Positions 1-6,975 of a DNA stretch of 10,757 bases are shown piece after piece; within the stretch, counting starts at the first letter, position 1; each line of letters begins with the position of its first letter. The notes under the pieces are model-generated. The model searched no databases. It was not told the DNA's origin and saw nothing but the letters and a program-made list of their open reading frames with translations. The position numbers were made by a program, and so were the translations under genes. Origin of the DNA: an uncultured Lachnospiraceae bacterium (GTDB lineage Bacteria > Bacillota_A > Clostridia > Lachnospirales > Lachnospiraceae); NCBI GenBank assembly GCA_902795715.1, contig CADBME010000234.1:1-10757 (forward strand), given 5' to 3'.

Positions 1-944
1 TCCACACCGGAATCCGTAAAATGAATAAGCTGGGCATCGATCTCTTCCTTGAGGCTGAAATTCACCTGAACCGGTGCAGCCGGTTCTACCTCTTCCTGGC
101 CTCTTGCAAATCCCATATCAAAGAAGCGGGATTTGCTAAAATCTTTGATTCCCAGCTTCTTACTGGCCAATTCTTTATATTTCTTTACATCCCGAACCTT
201 CTTTACATAAAAACGGGCATCTCTGGGAATCCGGGCATCCTCCCCAACCGTCACCTGGACCTCATAGTCATCTCCCTTGAGAGTGAAGGTTCCGGTCAGC
301 CAAGAGCCCTCCTGTCCCTGTGTATCTTCTTGTTTATCCGTAGCATCTTCGTCCCCGCCCGTATTGTTCTCCGGCTTATCTTTTTCATCATTGTCCCGGG
401 GATTCAGGCCATCTTCATTTTCATTCCCTTCTTCCGGGTTCAGGCTGTCAACCTTTCCTTCCCCATCCTCCGGATTCCGGCTGTCATTTTTGTCTTTTGA
501 ATCCGTGGAATCTGTAGTCCCGGTATCACTCTTTCCGCTTTCCGGATCCTGGCTGTCATTTTTGTCTTTTGAATCTGTGGAGTCCGGACTGCCGCCATTG
601 TCTTTTCCGCTCTCCGGATTCCGGCTGTCATTCTTGTCTTCAGGGTCTGCAGAATCCAGGCTGCCCCCATTGTCTTTTCCGCCCTCTATGCCATTTTCAG
701 GCTCTGCGTTTCCATAAAGAGTCCCCCGGCCGCGGCCGTTAATCTTTCCTCCCTCAAGTCGGATTCCATCCATCTTATCTGAAGTCTTTTTGTCCATGCT
801 GATGGCCGGGAGGATCATGGCATAGCTGGCAATAAATACGATGATGGCAGCAGCCACCATGAAATAAAGGCGGGAGCGGCTTCTTTTCTTTGTGAAATCT
901 TCCCTTCTATTCATTTGATCTATCCTTTTTTTCAGACGATTCAT
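1..944 (-). CDS. Exported repeat-containing surface protein, N-terminal part
   Basis: Reading leftwards from ATG at 944 gives 314 open codons with no stop, so the gene continues past the window edge. A GGCAGGTGG ribosome site lies just upstream (948-956). Residues 1-26 are basic, and residues 27-48 are hydrophobic and end in SYAMILPAISM, a segment I recognise from Gram-positive adhesins and pilin-like proteins where it acts as export signal or membrane anchor. Residues 89-160 are three 24-residue Asp/Asn/Ser/Gly-rich repeats, followed by about 50 more acidic residues, probably an extended wall-spanning stalk. Residues 214-314 look like a folded ectodomain start, including SRFFDMGFA and EPAAPVQVNFSL, which resemble a segment seen before Cna-B-type domains in Clostridia surface proteins; that resemblance is from memory. 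An LPXTG sorting signal would be in the missing C-terminus. Ligand and function are unknown. Presence of the gene is well supported; the family call is moderate. Confidence 0.85.
   Translation of the reverse strand, partial: MNRLKKRIDQMNRREDFTKKRSRSRLYFMVAAAIIVFIASYAMILPAISMDKKTSDKMDGIRLEGGKINGRGRGTLYGNAEPENGIEGGKDNGGSLDSADPEDKNDSRNPESGKDNGGSPDSTDSKDKNDSQDPESGKSDTGTTDSTDSKDKNDSRNPEDGEGKVDSLNPEEGNENEDGLNPRDNDEKDKPENNTGGDEDATDKQEDTQGQEGSWLTGTFTLKGDDYEVQVTVGEDARIPRDARFYVKKVRDVKKYKELASKKLGIKDFSKSRFFDMGFARGQEEVEPAAPVQVNFSLKEEIDAQLIHFTDSGV
465..680 (-). repeat. Three 72-bp tandem repeats encoding an acidic stalk
   Basis: Three in-frame units of exactly 72 bp (680-609, 608-537, 536-465) encode 24-residue repeats of the pattern GK-DNGG-S-DS-D-KDKNDS-NPES. 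Units 1 and 2 share the opening GKDNGGS, and units 2 and 3 share DSTDSKDKNDS almost base for base. Two shorter degenerate copies follow, ending in SLNPEEG and GLNPRD. The composition and exact in-frame period suggest a flexible spacer that expands and contracts by slipped-strand copying or recombination. Copy number may therefore differ between strains, and assemblies may collapse it. Confidence 0.9.
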
Positions 945-1017
945 GAAGCCACCTGCCTTTCCTATGCAAACAGAATTATGGGCATGCAGTAAATACAGTT
1001 TTCCCTTATAGTTTTAA

Positions 1018-1048
1018 ATTATAGTACACAAAACGTCATCATAGCCAA
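1018..1048 (-). promoter_or_regulatory. Probable sigma-A promoter of the surface protein gene
   Basis: On the minus strand a perfect TATAAT (-10, 1018-1023) lies about 75 nt upstream of the surface-protein ATG. The best -35 match is TTGGCT (1043-1048) at 19 bp, which is longer than ideal. The -10 is convincing and the -35 is weak, so activity may be modest or depend on an activator. The implied 5' leader is about 65 nt. Confidence 0.5.
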
Positions 1049-1072
1049 CAAAAAATCAGCTTTTCAAAGGTA

Positions 1073-1105
1073 TTTCCCTGATTCTGTATTATTTACACAG
1101 GGAAA
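1073..1105. promoter_or_regulatory. Operator-like inverted repeat TTTCCCTG-N17-CAGGGAAA
   Basis: A perfect 8-bp inverted repeat has arms TTTCCCTG (1073-1080) and CAGGGAAA (1098-1105), 25 bp centre to centre. The right arm sits directly after the -35 box of the ABC-F promoter, within its spacer, and the left arm lies upstream of the -35. That placement suits a repressor or other dimeric regulator at this divergent region. No T-run follows either arm, so it is not a terminator. The binding protein is unknown and its gene is not recognisable in the window. Confidence 0.45.
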
Positions 1106-1120
1106 AGTTTGTGGTAAAAT
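1092..1120 (+). promoter_or_regulatory. Strong sigma-A promoter of the ABC-F gene
   Basis: TTTACA (1092-1097) and TAAAAT (1115-1120) are separated by the optimal 17 bp, and the -10 is preceded by TGG, giving an extended -10. Transcription should start near G1126-G1127, leaving a leader of about 90 nt before the chosen ABC-F start. This is the best promoter in the window. Confidence 0.75.
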
Positions 1121-1126
1121 ACATCG

Positions 1127-1217
1127 GCAAATGTCTTGCCGTCCTTCACGTAGACGGACCGGCAGGCAGCCATGTTTACTTAGAGAAGCAAATCCGGCTG
1201 CGGAGGTGGATGTCCAC
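1127..1217 (+). other. 5' leader of the ABC-F mRNA with a bulged hairpin
   Basis: The leader can fold TGCC-GTCC (1137-1144) against GGAC-C-GGCA (1156-1164), eight pairs with one bulged base and an 11-nt loop. No U-run follows, so it is not an obvious transcription attenuator. The ABC-F reading frame is open back to ATG 1131, which would add 29 Arg-rich residues, but that ATG is only 4-5 nt into the predicted transcript and has no ribosome site. A three-codon ORF (ATG TTT ACT TAG, 1172-1183) also lacks a ribosome site. Leaders of antibiotic-resistance ABC-F genes often regulate expression; whether this one does is not evident. Confidence 0.4.
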
Positions 1218-3158
1218 ATGATCTTAGCTTGTCAGAAAATATCCAAATCCTTTGGAGACCATGATGTGTTGAAAGAGGTCGATTTTATTATAAATGAAGG
1301 TGAAAAAGCCGCCTTGATCGGTAGCAACGGAGCAGGTAAAACCACTCTTTTCCGTATCATTGCCGGTGAGTACGAGCCGGACCAGGGACAGGTCGTCAGC
1401 CAGAAGGGACTGTCCATCGGATATCTTCCCCAGGTGATCCAGGTAGAATCCCGGAGAACCATATACGAAGAAATGCTGGATGCCCTTCAGGATATCATCC
1501 GCATGGAGTCTGAAATCCGCCGTCTGGAAAAGGAAATCAGTCAGAAAAGCGGAGCCGGGCTGGAAGAAGCCATGGCCCGTTACAGCCGTCTTACCGAACG
1601 TTTTGAGAAAGAGGAAGGCTATGCCTGGCGCAGCCATATCACCGGAGTTCTCAAAGGCCTGGGATTTGAGGAAAAGGACTTCGATACCCCCATCCAGACA
1701 CTGTCCGGCGGTCAGAAAACCCGGGTCGCTCTGGGAAGGATCCTTCTCCTCCATCCGGACCTGATTCTTTTAGATGAGCCTACCAATCATCTGGATGTTG
1801 AATCCATACAGTGGCTGGAGTCTTTTCTTATGAATTACAGATCTTCCGTTCTGATCATCTCCCACGACCGCTTTTTCCTGGACAAAGTGGTGAGCAAGGT
1901 GATCGAGATTGAAAATAGCCAAAGCCTTGTCTTTCATGGAAATTATAGCGCATTTGCCGAAAAAAAGAAAGCAAAGAGAGACGCTCAGATGCGTCTCTAT
2001 GTAAACCAGCAGGCCAAGATCCACCATCAGGAAGAGGTCATCACAAAACTTAGGTCATTTAACCGTGAAAAATCCATTCGAAGGGCGGAAAGCAGAGAAA
2101 AAATGCTCGCCAAACTGGAGACGGTGGAAAAGCCGGTGGAGCTCAACAATAAAATGAGAATCACCCTCACGCCGGAAGTCATCAGCGGCAATGACGTTCT
2201 CTCTTTGGAAAACCTGTCCAAATCCTTCGGAGATAAGCAATTATTCCGAAACCTGAATGTGAAAATCTTCCGCGGGGAAAAAGTAGCTCTTCTTGGAGCT
2301 AACGGTACCGGGAAAACGACCCTGCTTAAAATAATCAACCGCTATCTCCGGCCGGATTCCGGAAAAATCCGCTACGGATCCAAACTATCCATAGGCTACT
2401 ACGATCAGGAGCAGCATATTCTGAATGATGCCAATACCATTTTCGATGAGATTTCGGATGCCTATCCCAAATTGACCAACACCAGGATCCGTAATGTCCT
2501 GGCTGCTTTTCTCTTTACCGGAGAGGATGTCTTTAAAAACATAGGCACCCTGTCAGGTGGGGAAAAGGGAAGGGTCTCTCTGGCCAAACTGATGCTTTCC
2601 AATGCCAATTTCATTATTCTTGACGAGCCCACCAACCATCTGGATATTCCATCCCGGGAGATTCTGGAGGATGCCATCAACAATTATGAAGGTACCATCC
2701 TCTACGTATCCCACGACCGCTATTTCATAAAAAGAACCGCAACCAGGATTTTAGACCTGTCACAGGAAGGAATGGTCAATTACAAGGGTGGATATGATTA
2801 TTATCTGGAACAGAAAGCCGCAGGTAATGTGGAAGCTGACAGCGACAATCTCCTTGCCGGAAATCTCTCAGACCAATCCGGGGAAGGCAGCCCAGCCCAG
2901 GCCGGTTCAAAGGAAGAATGGATGCGGTCCAGGGAAGAAGCAGCCAGAAAGAGGAAACACGCCAACGATCTGAAAAGAACCGAAAACAAAATCACAAAGC
3001 TTGAAGAGGAATGTGACCAGATCAAAGAGGAGCTTGCTCTTCCGGAAAATGTCACCAACCCGGAAGTCCTCATGGACCTGTCTGCCCGCCTGGAATCTGC
3101 CGAAGAAGAGCTGCTGGCCCTATATGAAAAATGGGAAGAGCTTTCATCAACAGAATAA
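1218..3158 (+). CDS. ABC-F family ATP-binding cassette protein (ribosome-associated)
   Basis: The protein has two ABC ATPase domains on one chain and no membrane segment, the layout of ABC-F proteins. Members bind the ribosomal E site to relieve stalling or displace antibiotics rather than transport. With the start at ATG 1218 (GGAGGTG nine bases upstream) it has 646 residues. Domain 1 holds Walker A GSNGAGKT (35-42), signature LSGGQ (162-166), Walker B LILLDEP (182-188) and SHD (215-217). A charged linker of about 80 residues, where the P-site interacting motif lies in this family, separates it from domain 2, with GANGTGKT (360-367), LSGGE (445-449), FIILDEP (465-471) and SHD (498-500). Residues 565-646 form a charged heptad-like C-terminal coiled coil, as in YdiF- and Uup-like members. 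All catalytic motifs look intact. It is monocistronic with its own promoter and terminator. I cannot say from sequence alone whether it is a housekeeping translation factor or confers antibiotic resistance. Confidence 0.93.
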   Translation: MILACQKISKSFGDHDVLKEVDFIINEGEKAALIGSNGAGKTTLFRIIAGEYEPDQGQVVSQKGLSIGYLPQVIQVESRRTIYEEMLDALQDIIRMESEIRRLEKEISQKSGAGLEEAMARYSRLTERFEKEEGYAWRSHITGVLKGLGFEEKDFDTPIQTLSGGQKTRVALGRILLLHPDLILLDEPTNHLDVESIQWLESFLMNYRSSVLIISHDRFFLDKVVSKVIEIENSQSLVFHGNYSAFAEKKKAKRDAQMRLYVNQQAKIHHQEEVITKLRSFNREKSIRRAESREKMLAKLETVEKPVELNNKMRITLTPEVISGNDVLSLENLSKSFGDKQLFRNLNVKIFRGEKVALLGANGTGKTTLLKIINRYLRPDSGKIRYGSKLSIGYYDQEQHILNDANTIFDEISDAYPKLTNTRIRNVLAAFLFTGEDVFKNIGTLSGGEKGRVSLAKLMLSNANFIILDEPTNHLDIPSREILEDAINNYEGTILYVSHDRYFIKRTATRILDLSQEGMVNYKGGYDYYLEQKAAGNVEADSDNLLAGNLSDQSGEGSPAQAGSKEEWMRSREEAARKRKHANDLKRTENKITKLEEECDQIKEELALPENVTNPEVLMDLSARLESAEEELLALYEKWEELSSTE

Positions 3159-3160
3159 AT

Positions 3161-3222
3161 AAAAACCGGCAAAGCCTGCCCCACGAAAACTGTTTCAAGG
3201 GAGAGGGATTTGCCGGTTTTTT
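3161..3222. terminator. Bidirectional rho-independent terminator (ABC-F / plsY)
   Basis: AAAAACCGGCAAA (3161-3173) pairs fully with TTTGCCGGTTTTT (3209-3221), a 13-bp stem with an A-tract on one side and a T-tract on the other, so it can act in both directions. It begins two bases after the ABC-F stop codon. The 35-nt loop is longer than usual and holds a small GAAA-ACTG-TTTC hairpin. It should end the ABC-F transcript and catch the convergent plsY operon transcript. Confidence 0.75.
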
Positions 3223-3289
3223 ATGTCTCATTTTATGGCTCAAATGGGAGAAAGTCTTATTCTTCCGCCTTTTTCATTCTTCTATTTCG

Positions 3290-3334
3290 CTGTCCCTCTA
3301 TCCAATCCGGCCCCGGACCGGATCATTGGGACAG
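3290..3334. other. Two-tier hairpin in the convergent plsY/ABC-F spacer
   Basis: CTGTCCC (3290-3296) is complementary to GGGACAG (3328-3334), and nested inside are ATCCGG (3305-3310) and CCGGAT (3318-3323). In the plsY transcript it lies immediately after the stop codon. It has no U-run on the minus strand, so it may protect the 3' end rather than terminate. Its right arm is shared with the adjacent plus-strand terminator-like hairpin, so only one of the two can form at a time. Confidence 0.5.
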
Positions 3335-3349
3335 TTAGCTGTCCTTTTT
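3329..3349 (+). terminator. Second plus-strand terminator, overlapping the plsY 3' end
   Basis: GGACAG (3329-3334), loop TTAG, CTGTCC (3339-3344) and TTTTT (3345-3349) form a compact hairpin plus U-run reading in the ABC-F direction. It would stop read-through from ABC-F before it crosses plsY as antisense. The loop contains the complement of the plsY stop codon, so the stem is partly coding on the other strand. The stem is short, so strength is uncertain. Confidence 0.5.
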
Positions 3350-4000
3350 ATCTTTATCCGACTTTTCCGCAGAGGCTTTTTGTCCGATCTTGCTCTCAGT
3401 CCCGGAAAGAAGTCTTCCCACATTGGCCCGGTGCCGGTAGATGGAAAAGATCGGGAAGAGAACGGAAAAGAGGATCAGCTGCCACTTGGGATGGAAAATG
3501 GCCATCTCGATTACGATGGCGGCTGAATAGGTCATGGAAGCCAGGGATACATACCGGGTAAGCAGGACAACCGCCAGGAAAACAAGGATGCAGCAGCATC
3601 CCATTCTCCAGTCATATGCCATCATAACGGCACCGGTGGTAGCGGATCCTTTTCCACCTTTAAACTTGAGATTTACCGGGTAATTATGTCCGATCACAGC
3701 CGCAAATCCCATTACCAGCAGAATCATATCTCTGTGAAGGCTCCCCTGTGCCAGTCCCAGTTTAGGGATGAGAAGATACTTTACAAGCATCATGGGAATA
3801 AATGCCTTCAACGTATCTCCCAGCAAAGTCAGGAGTCCGTATTTCCATCCAAAGACCCGCAGCATATTGGTGCTGCCGGAATTGTGACTGCCATAATCCC
3901 GGACATCCTTGCCCAGCATCATTTTTGATATGTAATAACCACTCTCAAAACATCCGCATAAGTATCCGATGACGATCACCAGCAAATAATAACCAAGCAT
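3335..4000 (-). CDS. plsY: Acyl-phosphate glycerol-3-phosphate acyltransferase PlsY
   Basis: PlsY is an integral membrane enzyme that moves the acyl group from acyl-phosphate (made by PlsX) to glycerol-3-phosphate, giving lysophosphatidic acid, the first step of phospholipid synthesis in most Gram-positives. The 221-residue chain is mostly hydrophobic with several membrane spans. It carries the family motifs GSHNSGSTN (37-45), GHNYPVNLKFKGGKG (104-118, with the conserved His) and the C-terminal HRANVGRLLSGTE region, then a Lys/Asp/Ser tail typical of cytoplasmic ends. I chose ATG 4000 over ATG 4006 because AAGGAG lies 8 nt before the former and only 2 nt before the latter. It follows der by two bases, so translation is probably coupled. 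The partner gene gpsA, often next in other Firmicutes, is not here: the operon ends and a convergent gene follows. Confidence 0.95.
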   Translation of the reverse strand: MLGYYLLVIVIGYLCGCFESGYYISKMMLGKDVRDYGSHNSGSTNMLRVFGWKYGLLTLLGDTLKAFIPMMLVKYLLIPKLGLAQGSLHRDMILLVMGFAAVIGHNYPVNLKFKGGKGSATTGAVMMAYDWRMGCCCILVFLAVVLLTRYVSLASMTYSAAIVIEMAIFHPKWQLILFSVLFPIFSIYRHRANVGRLLSGTESKIGQKASAEKSDKDKKDS

Positions 4001-4002
4001 GA

Positions 4003-5325
4003 TCATTTCTCCTTTCTTTCACGGTATAGGAACCGCAGAGGCGTTCCCCGGAATCCGAAGGTGCTACGTATCTGATTTTCTATGTATCTGGTATATGAAA
4101 AATGTGTCAGCTTCTTATCATTGACAAACATGACAAAGGTAGGTGGTTTGACCGACACCTGGGTGATATAGTAGATGCGAAGACGCTTTCCCTTATCGGA
4201 AGGCGGCTGCTTCATGGCTGTAGCCTCCATGAGGATCTCGTTGAGAACCCCGGTCTGAATCCGGAGGGCACAGTTGTCAATGACTGCGTCGATTACATCA
4301 AAGAGTTTGGGAAGGCGCTGACCTGTTTTAGCCGAAATAAAAATAAGTTCGGCATAAGGCATATAGGACAATTTCTGCCATATCTTTTCCGAGAATTCCT
4401 TCATGGTATGATTGTCCTTCTCCACCAGATCCCATTTGTTCACGGCAATGATAACTCCCTTGCCTCTTTCATGGGCAATGCCTGCAATCTTGGCATCCTG
4501 TTCGGTAACCCCTTCTGTCGCGTCAATCAGAAGAATGGCCACATCACACCTCTCCACGGCTGTCACTGTACGGATAACGGAAAATCTTTCCAGTTCTTCC
4601 TTGACCTTGCTTTTTCTCCGAAGACCCGCCGTGTCGATAAAAACATACTCTTTTCCATTGCGGACCACCGTCGTATCAATGGCATCTCTTGTCGTACCCG
4701 CGATCGGGGAGACAATAACCCGGTCCTCACCCAACAGTTTGTTAATGATCGACGACTTTCCTACATTGGGCTTACCGATTACGGCAATCCTTGGGCGGTC
4801 GTCTTCCTCTTCCTCCAGGTCCTCCGGCCGGAACCGGCTTACAACCTCATCCAGCATATCGCCGATACCCAGCTTACCGGCTGCAGAGATAGGAATAGGA
4901 TCTCCCAGTCCCAGATTATAAAACTCATATACATCCGGCATGAACTTCTCGAAACTGTCCACCTTATTGACAATCAATAAAACCGGCTTGCCGGACTTTC
5001 TCAGCATATCCGCAACTTTGTAATCTGCATCTACCAGCCCCTGTCTCACATCCGTCAGAAAGAGAATGACCTCTGCTGTCATAATGGCAGTCTCCGCCTG
5101 CTCTCTCATCCTGGAAAGGATCAGATCGTCCGTCTCCGGCTCGATTCCCCCGGTATCCACCAGGGTAAACTGATAGTTAAGCCAGTTTACATCTGCGTAA
5201 ATCCGGTCCCGGGTTACCCCGGGAGTATCCTCCACAATGGAAATCCGGCTTCCGGCCAAAGCATTAAAAAGGGTTGACTTTCCGACATTGGGCCGGCCGA
5301 CAACCGCTACTACAGGTTTACTCAT
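4003..5325 (-). CDS. der: Ribosome biogenesis GTPase Der (EngA), double G domain
   Basis: Der is an essential GTPase that binds the large ribosomal subunit late in assembly. The 440 residues contain two consecutive G domains, the hallmark of the family: G1 GRPNVGKS (10-17), G3 DTGG (57-60) and G4 NKVD (120-123), then G1 GKPNVGKS (184-191), G3 DTAG (231-234) and G4 NKWD (296-299). The linker (about 167-177) is acidic, and residues from about 355 form the KH-like RNA-binding domain with a basic end. The start [10 protein letters not shown] is preceded by GGAGG five bases away. GTG 5340 and ATG 5337 are in frame upstream but would place the ribosome site inside the gene. A hairpin of the tandem array ends two bases before this ribosome site, which could affect initiation. 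Length and motifs are normal. Confidence 0.97.
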   Translation of the reverse strand: MSKPVVAVVGRPNVGKSTLFNALAGSRISIVEDTPGVTRDRIYADVNWLNYQFTLVDTGGIEPETDDLILSRMREQAETAIMTAEVILFLTDVRQGLVDADYKVADMLRKSGKPVLLIVNKVDSFEKFMPDVYEFYNLGLGDPIPISAAGKLGIGDMLDEVVSRFRPEDLEEEEDDRPRIAVIGKPNVGKSSIINKLLGEDRVIVSPIAGTTRDAIDTTVVRNGKEYVFIDTAGLRRKSKVKEELERFSVIRTVTAVERCDVAILLIDATEGVTEQDAKIAGIAHERGKGVIIAVNKWDLVEKDNHTMKEFSEKIWQKLSYMPYAELIFISAKTGQRLPKLFDVIDAVIDNCALRIQTGVLNEILMEATAMKQPPSDKGKRLRIYYITQVSVKPPTFVMFVNDKKLTHFSYTRYIENQIRSTFGFRGTPLRFLYRERKEK

Positions 5326-5337
5326 TCTATCCTCCAT

Positions 5338-5436
5338 CACCTGTCTTCAGGTGCTTTTATTCATCACCCGTCTTCAGGCGCTATTGCTTTTCATTACCTG
5401 TCTTCAGGCACTGTTTTCCTTCATCCGTCTTTACAG
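5338..5436 (-). repeat. Tandem small-hairpin array upstream of der
   Basis: Three 16-nt hairpins recur every 27-30 bp on the minus strand: CACCTG-AAGA-CAGGTG (5353-5338), CGCCTG-AAGA-CGGGTG (5380-5365) and TGCCTG-AAGA-CAGGTA (5410-5395). Each is followed by a form of ATGAA or ATGGA. A degenerate fourth copy (CTGTAAAGACGGATGAA) spans the stop codon of the upstream gene. The loop AAGA is constant. Stem differences keep all six pairs through G-U wobbles in the minus-strand RNA, but would give A-C mismatches in plus-strand RNA. That points to a function in the operon mRNA rather than a DNA site, though recent duplication is the simpler origin. The last hairpin abuts the der ribosome site. Confidence 0.75.
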
Positions 5437-6951
5437 TTCATACTTGCCGGTTCTCCTGGAAACCCCTGTCATCTCATCGGTTTCCGGCCCGCCATCGTCC
5501 ATGGAAGGACATGGCCCGGGGCATTTTTCCCCGAGAATTCCGTCTACGAAAGATCTTCCCTCTGATTGTATAATATTCACCGCTACTTGTAAAGAATGCG
5601 AAATCTGTGAAAGGGAAGTATCATCCAAAAGAATCTCTTCACCGGATTTGAGGACGTTTTCCGGGAGAAGAAGCTCTTCTCCCAGGTCCTGGTCTATGAG
5701 CTGGGAAATAATATCTACACCGGTAAGAAGTCCCGACACGGTGATTCTCTCACCAAAGTAATCGTTGCGTATGGGATATACCAGAACCCTGACTCCGGGA
5801 TATTTCTCTTCCACCCGGTCGGCCAGCATCCGGATAGTGGGATAAGCCAGAAGGCCTGTAGCGATGGAAACTTTCCGGCTTCTTAAAGCTTTTTCCGGGC
5901 AATCCTCCGCTCTCTTTGCCTCTTTTTCCTGTCCTGAACCGACTTGCGCGTCATCCCCTGGTCTGACGACTGGCAGGGTATATATACTGGCCGATTTCCG
6001 GCCCCCGGACGGACAGGCCAGACATTCAGACACTTCATCGATCAGCAGTCTCATCATGCCCACTCCGTTCTCCAGCTGACCATAACCTTCATAGTATTGC
6101 TCCGGCGGAAAATCCTCACCGGCAAGAATAAACCATTCATCACTGGCGTGAACAAAAGCGGTGCCATATCGGTCTCTCAGCCTATCCTGCCAGCGCTGAA
6201 TCTGATCGAGAACCTTCTTTGCATCCTCTCGGTCAAATGGTTCAAGAGGAGCAAGCTGCTCCCGATAACGGGTAAGTCCGACCGGAACCACGGAAAGGCT
6301 CTCCATATAGGGAAGGAATCCGGAAAGATCTTCAATGGTACGCGAAAGCTCTTTCCCATCGTTGATCCCCTTACAGAGAACAATCTGGCTGTTCATGCGG
6401 ATCCCTGCATCGTAAAACATACGGATCTTATCCAGGATATCACCTGCAAAACGGTTGTTGAGCATCCGGCATCGCAGATCCGGATTGCTGGTATGAACCG
6501 AAATATTGATAGGTGACAATCGGTAGCGGATCAATCTCCTGATATCTTCAATTCCCATATTGGTCAGCGTAATATAATTTCCCTGGAGGAAGGACAATCT
6601 GGAATCATCATCCTTAAAATACAGACTTTCTCTCATCCCGGGCGGAAGCTGATCGATAAAACAAAAAATACACCGATTGGAACAGGAGTGATATTCATCC
6701 ATCAGGGAAGACCCGAAAACAATCCCCAGGTCTTCATCCTCATCCTTCTCAATCTCCAGAAGGCAGTTCTCTCCGTCCCGGGTCAGAATCTCCAGTTCCA
6801 CATAATCGGACTCCATATGATAATGATAGTCAAAAATATCTTCTATTGTCTGTCCGTTTACGGATACAAGAGCATCACCCGGTTCCAGCCCCATTTCCCA
6901 GGCTATACTGTCCGGTTTAACCTGTTCGATCCGGTGTATATGGTCTTTCAC
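5431..6951 (-). CDS. PDZ-domain radical SAM protein, DUF512 family
   Basis: A 506-residue protein of the DUF512 family, widespread in Clostridia and cyanobacteria; its reaction is unknown. Residues 1-60 resemble a PDZ domain (VKPDSIAWEMGLEPGDALVS). Residues 90-97, CSNRCIFC, form a CX3CX2C radical SAM motif for a 4Fe-4S cluster that cleaves S-adenosylmethionine. Family stretches follow: ISVHTSNPDLRCRML (about 150-164), DEWFILAGE (271-279), QLENGVGMMRLLIDE (292-306) and NDYFGERITVSGLLTG (396-411). A charged, low-complexity stretch at about 314-358 and a tail at about 477-506 with CPGPCPS look like insertions; I recall typical members as nearer 430-450 residues. The start is GTG 6951, with GGAG eight bases upstream; an ATG slightly further up runs into a stop after five codons. 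Its position beside der is conserved in many Clostridia, hinting at a link to translation, but that is inference. Confidence 0.93.
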   Translation of the reverse strand: MKDHIHRIEQVKPDSIAWEMGLEPGDALVSVNGQTIEDIFDYHYHMESDYVELEILTRDGENCLLEIEKDEDEDLGIVFGSSLMDEYHSCSNRCIFCFIDQLPPGMRESLYFKDDDSRLSFLQGNYITLTNMGIEDIRRLIRYRLSPINISVHTSNPDLRCRMLNNRFAGDILDKIRMFYDAGIRMNSQIVLCKGINDGKELSRTIEDLSGFLPYMESLSVVPVGLTRYREQLAPLEPFDREDAKKVLDQIQRWQDRLRDRYGTAFVHASDEWFILAGEDFPPEQYYEGYGQLENGVGMMRLLIDEVSECLACPSGGRKSASIYTLPVVRPGDDAQVGSGQEKEAKRAEDCPEKALRSRKVSIATGLLAYPTIRMLADRVEEKYPGVRVLVYPIRNDYFGERITVSGLLTGVDIISQLIDQDLGEELLLPENVLKSGEEILLDDTSLSQISHSLQVAVNIIQSEGRSFVDGILGEKCPGPCPSMDDGGPETDEMTGVSRRTGKYEL

Positions 6952-6975
6952 TTTCCTATCTCCATTGTTTTGCTT

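Noticed and set aside
277..717. Ser/Pro/Phe-rich plus-strand frame opposite the surface-protein repeats
   Set aside because: The apparent repeats are the antisense reading of the acidic stalk repeats; the minus frame has the start, ribosome site and export segment.
1137..1164. Transcription attenuator upstream of ABC-F
   Set aside because: The hairpin is not followed by a U-run and no leader peptide with a ribosome site precedes it.
1131..1217. N-terminal 29-residue extension of the ABC-F protein from ATG 1131
   Set aside because: No ribosome site, lies at the predicted transcript start, and does not resemble an ABC-F N-terminus; ATG 1218 has GGAGGTG upstream and begins directly at the first ATPase domain.
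4102..4980. Long plus-strand open frame (292 codons) opposite der
   Set aside because: Antisense shadow of a well-conserved gene; its translation shows no family motif and it has no ribosome site.
5338..5436. CRISPR array
   Set aside because: Units of about 16 nt conserved sequence with 11-14 nt between, few copies, no cas genes, and the repeats are hairpins with similar flanks rather than unique spacers.
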